A stretch of DNA of 64,000 bases from Xiphophorus maculatus (lineage: Eukaryota > Chordata > Actinopteri > Cyprinodontiformes > Poeciliidae), in assembly GCF_002775205.1 (NCBI RefSeq), contig NC_036455.1:5618501-5682500 (forward strand). Direction: 5' to 3'. The notes beneath the pieces are model-generated. The model worked only from the letters and a program-made list of their open reading frames with translations, was not told where the DNA came from and searched no databases. Made by a program: the position numbers and the translations under genes. Positions 55,062 to 64,000 of the stretch are shown here, piece after piece (positions within the stretch are counted from its first letter, which is position 1; every line of letters starts with the position of its first letter).

Positions 55062-55317
55062 GTTGTCTGGCCAACAGACTCTGAGTGATGCAGATCAGAA
55101 GAAAAAAAGCAGAAATTAAATAAAAATAAAGAATCTGGGAAGAATTGTTCTCACAGTTTGAGCCCGAAATAAACTCCCCTAAGTTTCCAGAATAATTAAA
55201 CCTTTTTAACTAGGTCTGAAAAGATTAATTGGCTTAGTCGCGATTATTAAAATAATTGCCAATTAATTTAGTAAATGATTAATCGTTAACTTGAGCATAC
55301 AGACTCAAATAGCATCA

Positions 55318-56420
55318 GTTTCTCTGATTTTACTTTTTAAGTTTGAGTAAAATGAACATTGTTCTTTTATTCTATGAACTACTGACAACATGTCTCTGAA
55401 ATCCCAAGCAAAAATGTAGTTTTTATTCGCAGAAAATGAGAAGCAAAAAAGATGCAGTGCTTTCAGACCTCAAATAATGCAAAGGAAACAAGTTAATATT
55501 CATTTAGAAACAATAAAACTCATGTTTTAACTCAGGAAGAGTTCAGAAATCAATATTTGGTGGAATAACCAGGAGGTTTTAATGGGGGTCAGTGCAGTGG
55601 CTCTTTATTTTTTCCAGAGTTGTATAATTTCAGCTTGTTGTAGATAATTTCTACAACAAGATACTTTCAGAAATCTTCAACGGACGTTTTTATTTAGTCC
55701 ATCTGTGTTACATCATCTGTATCATGTGAAGCCTGCAGTTATTCTGTTTCTTTTTTTTTTGGTGACCTCTTGGATGACTCATGGATTTGTTCTTAGAGTA
55801 ATTTTGGAAAGCGGGACGTTCCTGGAAAGGTTCACTACTGTTCCAGGTTTTCTCCATTTGTGGAAAATGACTCTCACTGTGGTTTTCCCAAAGCTTCAGA
55901 AACGGCTCCTGTGACTTTGTTTCTCATCTATTCTTACATTTCTCTAGCATGGGATGTTTCTTTTTGAGTTATTTATCCAGAATAGATCTTGTGGCATTGA
56001 ATAAATTGTCACACGAGTAAAATTTTTTCTTAATATTTACAACAGTTCTTAAAACTGCATGTACTTCTTTTACTGGTAATTTCACAGGATATTTATAAAT
56101 ATCGCATTACATTTAGCAAATGTTTGTTTTCCCTCATCTTTAGGAAACTGTTTTGGTTTGGGGTCATGCTGTCATAGTTTCGAGGAAATAGTTCCTCGAA
56201 AGAGATGCTGTGTCTCAGTCTGACCTTTCTCATGACGGTGTTGATTAATTCACTTCTTCAATTTGTGTTTTTGTATTTTGCTGCAGAAAGATTTACACCA
56301 ACCATACGTCAATTTGTACTTGTAGGAGGATGATTTCTGTCTGATAACTGACGGTTCAAAGCTATTTTCTTGATCATAATCACACTCTGCTGTACAAAAA
56401 CTTGGTTTTATGTCCAATAA
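55318..56420. repeat. long dispersed DNA-transposon remnant in zbtb12 intron 1
   Basis: The left part duplicates 34195-34520 (AACTCAGGAAGAGTTCAGAA and neighbouring phrases). The right part (CACTACTGTTCCAGGTTTTC, TGACTCTCACTGTGGTTTTC) resembles the antisense of a transposase-derived fish repeat. No intact frame; family not assigned. Confidence 0.5.
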
Positions 56421-57333
56421 TTAATGCACCCCAATGTTAGGTTGGTTAAGAGCTATTTCACTTTGCTAAACAGATGTAATCTGACATTTAATGTGTGAGG
56501 TACCAGAGAAAAACCAAATATGCAATAACATTGTACAAGAAATGGTTTGGGTAAATTTATATAGGCTTTATTTTTATTATTATGAACAATTCTACATTTC
56601 TGAGAGTGAAGATAACTCAAAAAGTTATTGATCTCTAATCAAAACTGTACATTTTCAGTAATACGCTCAACACAGCTCTGTAAGTTTGGACCATTCTTGA
56701 GAAAATATAGACATTTTGTTTTACTCTGCTACAATTTTATAATAATTTGGGAATTCGTTCTAGAGTATCGGTGTTAATTATTGATCTTTTACAGAGCAGA
56801 ATCATAAATGGCTGAAATTATTGGTCGACCAGAACAAAATCTGTGAATCTCCAATCCCATTTCAGCCCACTGAGAATAAAACCTTCTAAAATGCATTCAG
56901 TTTAATTTCTCTCTACTGAAACTTCAGCGCGTTTTATTCAGATCAGATTAAAACATAATTTCTAACAATAGAAACTTGCCAGTATAAAACAAGCTGTGTT
57001 ATAATGTAACATAATGGCATCTAGTCTAGTTAGTTGCTTTGAAACAACACGGCTAGCCATCATCATTGTTGGGCGGATTTTTAAAAGCTGTAAAATACTT
57101 ATTAATTTGTGAAACCTATTTTAAATCAATCCGTTTCATGCTGGTTGTTTTAATAGACACAACTGGTTCAAATAAAACGTAAATAATATATATTTTAACT
57201 CCTTTGTTTTAGCAAAGCTAGCTTAACCACTCGACTGCTAGCCACCTTTAGCTAGTGTGAAACTTATCTCCTGGAAACCAAACACAAAGGCAAAAACTCA
57301 CACCGTTACGGTTAAAACTTTACAACAACTCAC

Positions 57334-57480
57334 CTCGGTGTCTTCCCGTCCGTCTCAGCCCGCCGTGGTTGGCTTTCTTGAACGGGACAAACGCTAGGAG
57401 ACACTTGCTGACCAGCTACATTTGCACATTTCAAAGCTACACGGGGGGGAAAAATGCTTCCACCTCGATTTCTGTTTACT
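57334..57480 (-). other. zbtb12 noncoding first exon and promoter region
   Basis: A minus-strand GTGAGT donor falls immediately below 57334, after GACACCGAG. The coding exon at 54858-55061 starts 19 bases after an acceptor (exon start 55080), so an upstream noncoding exon is required. The upper limit is a guess. The surroundings up to about 57760 are GC-richer than average. Confidence 0.5.
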
Positions 57481-58210
57481 TTTCGGCCTCGTTCTCGCAG
57501 GAAGTACCGTCTCGTGACCGGGAATAACAAGCCACCGGCGATTCGCCAGTAAAACTGACTTTGAATCTGTTTCCGAGCGACGCTTCTTCCGTGGCGAGGC
57601 CGTAAATTAAGAGCACGCCTGCTGATTTCTGATCAGCGATTTTAAAATCAATGGACTGGGAGAGAAAAATGGGGCGGGGACCCCAGCTCTCAGGCGTGCT
57701 GACGCACACATAAACATAGAACAACTAGATGCTACGTGAGCGTCCGAACTGTAAGTAAACGTTGCCGCCATGTTGTGAGTGGCTTCGGAAAAGTCATCAT
57801 CCAAATATAGATTACTGGAGTCCCAAAGTCATTTAAATTAATTGATAACTTTTTCCAGACTTGCATATGGCAATAACTTTGTTTTTTCTTTGTTTTTAAT
57901 CTAATTTAGATTGGGGCATCATTTGATTTTTTTTTTTATAACATCTATTTTATTTTAGCCTGCTTGATAAGAAAAGTCTGGTGTAATAACTCAATTAATA
58001 TCTGAAAAACAACAATAAACATACTCTAAAGTATATTAGAGTATGGTTTCTCTAACATACTTTAGAGAAAACAAAATAGTCAAAGTAACTACAGCTTCAA
58101 TATTATAAGTTATTTGAAGAATGACTTTTAATTGTCTTTAGCAGTGTTAAGACTCTGAACTAGTTGCAACCACAAAACCAACAAATGAACATAATAGTGA
58201 TACACTACTA

Positions 58211-58296
<86 letters not shown>
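58211..58296. repeat. TAA microsatellite
   Basis: An unbroken run of the TAA/ATA trinucleotide, close to 29 copies. Confidence 0.97.
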
Positions 58297-58678
58297 GCTA
58301 TTATTGTTATTAGTTTAAGTTAATAAGACACCTGACACAAGTACAGTTTAATAATTGTGACTAAAACGGACTTAAATGAGGTGATTTTGATAGTTTTAGA
58401 GGTATATCAAGGAGAGTTTCAAAGCTGCCATGTAGCACTGATCAGTAAAACGACTAATATGATTCCTGAAAACGCTGATAGTATTATTTAGAGTTAATTT
58501 AATTCACAAAACTCAAGTTTCCAAGCAGTTGTCCTGCTTTCCATGATGAGCTTGCCACTAGCAATATGGCGGACGCGGTGACGTACCGTTTCTACTGCGG
58601 AACGAAGCGCGTGCGCCGTCTGTTCTGCTAAGTCTATGGACGTAGTACGTTCATAACCGTTTACGTTCACTGGGAAAC

Positions 58679-60335
58679 ATGTCGGCTCCTCAGACAACGA
58701 CAAAGGTAGAAAAGCTGCATGAACTTTAAAGGCTTGTTAACGATAGTAACATTTATTTATCATGTTGTACACGAACCAAAGTACAAAGCAAATAAGTGCT
58801 AACGACGTCTCTTTCTTCACTAAGCATATTTCTGCTTTAGTCTATAATAATTGACATTTTTTACAAGCCAAGAGTGCTAGCAGTGTTAGCCTCGCTTGTG
58901 ATGTTTTACCTTTATGATAGTTGTATTATTGATTATACTTATCCTTTTTTATTTTTCGTTTGAAGTTTTAAATCTCCTGTAAGCCGCTTTCTTACGGTGT
59001 GAAGTCGCTTTTCAGTGCGTTTATTTTCATTTTGAAGACAGCTTGTTGTTTTTGAGCAGACAGTGGTGCAAAAAAGTAATTTTTTTTACTTTAAGTGATT
59101 CAAATCTATATAGTCACTTTTTTTATTCCGGCTATTTTCAGCGGAAGTATTATATCTTAATTTTTTTCAATTAGCCCCAGAATTATGGAATTATTGATAC
59201 ATGTTTGTAAATAGCTTAGATTCAAGCTAGATAACTACATTTTACTTCTGCTTTGCAGACAGATTTAATTAAACTTTGTGATAAATGAGGTAGTAAACTG
59301 TTCTAATAAATTACAAAATCTTTAAAAAGTTAATTTATTCCAGTAACTCGATTCACGTTTATTTCCATGAATTATGAGTATTTGATGCGTACAGTCAATG
59401 AAAACTTGACATTTAAGATTACAATATGATTTCAGATTAGTGTACAGGAATGATCAAATAAATAATAAATAAAACATACAATATAAGCTGGATAATATAA
59501 AGTTTTGAGCTTTAATAGCTTGAGGCAGAATGTTGTGCAGCAGTCTAGTTGCAGTACACACTTCATTAACCGCAGCTCCCCTCACTGTCCTCTGCAGGAC
59601 TCACTCTTTTGCATATTTCCACAGTGTGATGCTTTCTGGAGAAAAGGATTAGCATCAGTAGAAAGACAGTTCAAGATTACGCATTTGACAAGCTGCAGGG
59701 ATCATAGAGACGTTTACAAATTTAAACATTGTGCTATTTCTGGCAGCATAGCTCTCAGTGGCCCCACGTTTTACCACAAATTTGTGACTGCTTTAAAGCA
59801 AGTTCTATACCAAAAACAAACCAATTTAAAATAAACTTTAATGGTCAGATATTAAGCTAGAAGCTTATTGATCTGTTTATTATTTATCAGTTTTTCAGGA
59901 AATGATAAATTAGAGTAAATATGTGTAGCTTCATTATGGCTTCTATATAATGTAATAAACTAATGATGTAAACTTTACATTCTTTTAATTTGTCTGCTTC
60001 TTGTTCCCCGCCAGGAGGCCCCAGACCAAGACGACCCAGAAACAGCAACAGAGTCTGTAGCCGCTCCCAGTGAAGTTAAAGAAGGTAAGTTAACCCCTGC
60101 ACATTAAAAACATCTTTAATATTTTTTTTATTTATTTCTTTTCAATAAAAATGAACAGAAAAGTTTTGAATGTTACCAGATGTCGCAGCCCTCATCATGT
60201 CTGCTTCCATGCTAGAACCCAAAGTGCTTTCATCGCTGACATCTAAGAAGCCGGAAAAGGGCCTTTCTGACGCTGCTGATGATGGAGAGACCTGGTCGCC
60301 TCCTCCTTCGCCGCCGCTGAACAAACCTGTTGCAG
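58679..60335 (+). CDS. N-terminal exons of an unidentified gene (ehmt2 by synteny)
   Basis: Three exons with agreeing phases: 58679-58705 (MSAPQTTTK), 60015-60084 and 60180-60335, giving 84 residues before the window ends. The ATG is in a GC-richer start region with a purine at -3. The peptide is acidic and Ser/Pro/Thr-rich (ETWSPPPSPPLNKP), with no domain. I do not recognise it. In human, EHMT2 lies on the far side of ZBTB12 from NELFE and is transcribed in the direction seen here, so the N-terminus of the histone H3K9 methyltransferase G9a is the best positional guess. No SET or ankyrin exon is visible. The retroviral element at 61081 onward lies in the following intron. Confidence 0.6.
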
Positions 60336-60569
60336 GTGAAACTTGCCGATAATCACACCGTCCCTATGCATCTTAACATGAGAAAGTTAACCAAGGGTTT
60401 ATGGAGCAAGGCTATTTTGAATCTCATAAAGAAAACTGGCAACTTGATTATGAGTAAGCTGGTGTATCTCTGAAGAATGAAACGGTGGTGGAAAGAGAAA
60501 CAGTTTCCATGTAATGTTTGAAGAATTTCTTTTGTTTTTATTGTTGCATTTTCCACTGACCAAGTGGCA

Positions 60570-60957
60570 AAACAGATCTATTATGAAAAATTCACATTTT
60601 GCATGTTTTTGTTCTTCCATTTGGGTCTCAAATGTTTCTAAAAACAACCCACGCACTTAAAAAAAACACCCAGACATTTTTTACCAATAAGTTAATGTTT
60701 TATGGGCTCTGCGCCGTTACCTAGCAACCCTAATCAAGCCCAACCTGTTAACTCCAGCTGGTGTTACCTCTGTATGTGCTGTACAATGGCTGCTGGAAAA
60801 AATCAAATGTTTTGTTCTTTACTTACTATTTAGAAACCACTTGCTGCATTCTCGTTGGTTGTGCAGGAGGCTCTACTTCTGCTTTTCAAAGAAGCGCAGT
60901 TGTATAATTGTGCATGTGTTTGGAGCCATTTTCACATGAGTGTAAACGTTGCATTGG
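60570..60957. repeat. partial copy of the 14034-15165 repeat, reversed
   Basis: CGCCGTTACCTAGCAACCC, GGCTGCTGGAAAA and CACATGAGTGTAAACGTT are complements of parts of the 14741-15165 copy. Confidence 0.65.
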
Positions 60958-61080
60958 GGGGTGTCAAGAAAACTGGCATAGGGTGTGAGATCTTTCCGGG
61001 TGCATGCAGAAAAGGTGCATAGAGGCCTGGGAGAAAATAAGTAATCTTGTAGTTTGATTAAAAGCTAATTAAATTGAATA

Positions 61081-62677
61081 TGAAGGAATAGTAAAATGAA
61101 TACAAGTAATCACATAATAACCTTCTGAAATGTATTATCTGAAATGTGATCTGTAATGATTTCTGTAATGAATTAACTGTGGAAAGATTATGGTTGATGA
61201 ATTATAATAAGTAAGAGATGTGATTGATTGTTAACTAAGGATCAAACTTGTGATAATGTGAAGTTGTAATCATTTGAAATTAATTCAAACAGGTTTAACA
61301 ACAGATTTAATGTGTTTAATGAGCTATAATAAATAATAGTGGGTTATAGAAAAAGAGAGGAATACAGTACAGTCCTGAAACAGGAAATGTCGCAAGCAGT
61401 TCTGAACAGATGGTCAGAGCGCACAGGATGGTTGGAGTGTTGAGTTTGGCTGAAGCAACGGAGAAAGGGGAAGTACGGGACTTTCCACTATGGTCAGCAG
61501 AAATAGGTTGGGCAATGTGGGGGCTTTTTCATGATACATAGCAGATGTGAAGCAAGTCACGTAGACCAAACCTCCCCATACACACACATGGTGGAGAGAT
61601 GCATAAAAAGGGGCTGAAAAGAGGAACCAGCCGTTCCCAGTCCGACGGCGCAGAAGGAGAGACAACTTGCTGAAGCAGATTGAGCCACGGACCGCACTTC
61701 AGAACCACGGGAGAGTTCGGACTTCACACCGCCAAGGAAGGACTGGGTTCCATCGCCCCATCCCTGGTTCTTCATTCGATCGTCGGTCTCGTCTCAGCCC
61801 AGCAATTACAAACTCTGCAACAAGACTTGGAGGAAGGACAAAGCTCCCTCAGGGATGAGGAACTGGGTTTTGCTAAAGGATTCGGACCCGTTCTGCTTTG
61901 TTTCTTTTCTAAAGAGGGTTTTTTCCACACAAGGCAAAGACCTCAACCAAGGATGCTAGAAATTCCTGTTGCCAAAGATCCACCATCGTCTGGGTATGAG
62001 TTGAATCTGCTCATTGAAATTCCATCTCAGAACTTGCGACTTTAGTCAGGGAAAAGAGGACAGGGTAGTATGATTGTACATGTAAATTTTATTACACTGT
62101 TTTTGAATTATTTACGATTGATTATTGATTTGTATGTCGCATATCCCTGCTTAAGCTTGCTTAATAAATTTATACTATAAAATTCTAAAGAGGTTGGTGG
62201 ACATTGGAATTAATAGAGTCATTTAATCTTCGTTCAGTTCTTTTAATTAAGGGAAAACTAATGTACATGATTCCAGTAAATAGGAGGCTTCATAATTTCC
62301 TTTGGTGAGAATAAATAATGACCCTGGGACTTACATCTAAGTCACTAAACATAATCTAGCCGGTTCCAAGTGCAAGTTATGATTTAGAAAGTGGGCTACC
62401 GTTAACAGAAGTGGTTATTGGAATTATGCAGCTGTGAGGGCTACTCAGCTGATTGTTTCTTAACTGTAAAGGGTCATAACTTCTGGATTGGAGGTAGTTA
62501 GAGCTAGACGAATCACTTTCGCCACCAGTTTAAATAGATTATCTCTTATAGAGTACTTTTAGGGTAATACCCAGGTCTCAGAGATTTTCCGGACCTGTTG
62601 GACAGAGAACTGGTCAGTAGGCAGCCCTGGGTAGTAGTGAGGAGTGGGCGGGGCTGACTATTGCAGGATAACCTTCA
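61081..62677 (+). mobile_element. 5' LTR of an endogenous retrovirus-like element
   Basis: The right edge is fixed by the primer-binding site that starts at 62678; the LTR ends CCTTCA. The best left edge is TGAAGG at 61081, which gives a 6-bp perfect inverted terminus and a 1597-bp LTR; a start near 60962 cannot be excluded. A TATA-like CATAAAAAGG lies at 61602-61611 and AATAAA at 62163-62168, so U3, a long R and U5 can be outlined. The other LTR lies outside the window, so divergence between the LTRs cannot be judged. Confidence 0.7.
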
Positions 62678-62695
62678 TGGCGCCCAACGTGGGGC
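62678..62695 (+). other. retroviral primer-binding site, tRNA-Lys(CUU) type
   Basis: TGGCGCCCAACGTGGGGC is an exact complement of the 3' end of tRNA-Lys(CUU), the primer used by spumaviruses and several betaretroviruses. It directly follows the LTR. Confidence 0.9.
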
Positions 62696-62996
62696 GGCGC
62701 ACAACTGAGTAGGCGGGCCCCAAAGACACCAAGTCAGTGAAAACAGATGCGAGACTCTGAATAGCTCACTTGGGTTTCTAACTCTTAGGGAAGAGAGTTA
62801 GTGGTGACTGACAAGGCCATCAGTCACAACCCTCGCAGTAACTGTATAGCATACAGGTGAGGGAAAGCTTCTACTGAGGATAGAATGACCAGATCCAGAC
62901 AGTGAAGCCAGTAGCCAACACAGCCTGGACCCATCCCTACTCGAAAGCGCAAAGAGAGGCTTTGGGGGATAGGCGACTCGAAAGACAAAGACAACT

Positions 62997-64000
62997 ATGA
63001 GTGAAGAAGAAGAAAGAGGGGAACTGGAGCCCCTACAAAAGCCAGCAATGGAACAAGAGGCAAGCAACATCAGCCGGGATGGGAAGAATCATCAATCCCA
63101 TCTTTCCAAATCTGCATTATCGCAATTTCCTGTAATGTTGATATTACTTGGTGATGGATTGGAATCCTGGACTGAGATAAATAAAAAGATGTTCTTTGAT
63201 TCTCACTTCACCATGAGCAAGGACGTTGCTCGGAGCCCAATGGAAATCATAGTGCAAAAACGGATATACTACTGCACCCAGCTTAGACACGGCCACCGAC
63301 TGGGGGTCGTCAGATGCCCAGTGAAAGTGGCTAAGAAGCCGGAGGTTAGAGGATGGCTGGAATGGTTCGCTGACCTCCTTGAAGGATGGGCGGATGGTGA
63401 GCTACGAATTGTCCACAGCCCCTCCGAAAAGTATGACCGCGTAGTAAAAACAGCTACCTTGGCGGCGGGCATCGATGGAATCCTGGTGGACCCAAACGCC
63501 AAGGGGGTGAACCAGTACAAAGACTACGCTGAGGCCATGCAGAGACTTTCAACCTACAAAGAGGGCAAGGAAAAGGAGCGAGCCCTCGAAGAGGCAGGGT
63601 CGGAGGTGGCTGAGCCTCCGTCCCGACTGCCCAGCAGAACCACGACACCGACTCGCCAGACGAAGCAACCTCCGAGGTATCTGATAGACCTGACGGGCGG
63701 CAGCGACGACAACGCCGGCGGTGACAGCAGCGACGACAGCGATGGAGGTCCCTCAGCTCCACCAGGTCCATCGCGGAACGAGGACATCCCACCTGCACCA
63801 GCCAATGAGGAAGACCCCGAGGAAGCGCTCGTCGGCGGCCTCACTGAGGAGCAGTTGGAGCAAGCGGCCAGGGACTGGTCCCTGCGACGAGGTCTGGAGC
63901 CCGGGTTTCATCCCCGAGCCCACAGCACGGAGAGAAGGCATCCACTACCACCTACGGAGACCCCAGCGGCCAGCAGTTCCGACGAGGACAGGGAGGAATC
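62997..64000 (+). CDS. gag-like frame of the endogenous retrovirus, truncated by the window end
   Basis: An open frame of 334 codons from ATG 62997 with no stop before the last base, about 300 bp after the primer-binding site. No glycine at position 2, so no N-myristoylation signal. The first 215 residues form a compact, possibly matrix-like region. Then follows a Pro/Ser/Asp-rich stretch with a PPRY motif (225-228) and PSAP (252-255). These are the PPxY and P(S/T)AP late-domain motifs that recruit ESCRT factors in retroviral Gag. The capsid and nucleocapsid parts, pol and env lie beyond the window. The unbroken frame suggests a fairly young copy. Whether it is spuma-like, epsilon-like or of another fish lineage cannot be told without pol. 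Confidence 0.75.
   Translation, partial: MSEEEERGELEPLQKPAMEQEASNISRDGKNHQSHLSKSALSQFPVMLILLGDGLESWTEINKKMFFDSHFTMSKDVARSPMEIIVQKRIYYCTQLRHGHRLGVVRCPVKVAKKPEVRGWLEWFADLLEGWADGELRIVHSPSEKYDRVVKTATLAAGIDGILVDPNAKGVNQYKDYAEAMQRLSTYKEGKEKERALEEAGSEVAEPPSRLPSRTTTPTRQTKQPPRYLIDLTGGSDDNAGGDSSDDSDGGPSAPPGPSRNEDIPPAPANEEDPEEALVGGLTEEQLEQAARDWSLRRGLEPGFHPRAHSTERRHPLPPTETPAASSSDEDREE

Noticed and set aside
61667..62045. Two overlapping frames inside the LTR as an accessory viral gene
   Set aside because: No good start codon, no recognisable domain, and they sit in the R region. Weak support.

Overview
The window is vertebrate nuclear DNA. It has split genes with GT-AG introns, AT-rich introns full of DNA-transposon remnants, one tRNA-derived SINE and an endogenous retrovirus. 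The repeats look like those of a ray-finned fish, probably a spiny-rayed teleost. The genes are orthologues of human MHC class III genes, so this is a teleost class III-type segment.

Layout by coordinate: (1) 458-8782, minus: first three coding exons of prrt1; its 3' end lies before base 1. (2) 10664-41001, minus: a complete skic2 (SKIV2L) RNA helicase gene of 29 coding exons. All splice phases agree and the product is 1245 aa. (3) 41567-47704, plus: a complete nelfe gene (359 aa), head-to-head with skic2 across a promoter of a few hundred bases. (4) 50335-55061, minus: zbtb12-like BTB and zinc-finger gene (558 aa), with a noncoding first exon ending at 57334. (5) 58679-60335, plus: the first three coding exons of a gene I cannot name. 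Its position and orientation fit ehmt2. (6) 61081-64000, plus: a long LTR, a tRNA-Lys primer-binding site and an open gag-like frame that runs off the end of the window. The retrovirus lies in an intron of gene 5.

skic2 intron 21 (20465-27154) is the most unusual stretch. It holds a tRNA-Asp-like gene, a perfect RFX-type X-box palindrome, a 526-aa uninterrupted coiled-coil reading frame on the opposite strand to the host gene, a G-rich minisatellite, and a 5'-truncated R4/Dong-type retrotransposon inside a TA microsatellite. I do not recognise the 526-aa protein. A cilium or sperm role is only an inference from the X-box and the coiled coil.

How the genes relate: skic2 encodes the helicase of the SKI complex, which feeds mRNA to the cytoplasmic exosome. 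nelfe encodes the RNA-binding subunit of NELF, which pauses RNA polymerase II. They share a divergent promoter in fish and in human. zbtb12 is a predicted transcription factor and prrt1 a brain membrane protein, so linkage here reflects ancient synteny rather than one pathway. All exon boundaries were read by eye from splice consensus, phase and recalled family similarity; no alignment was run.
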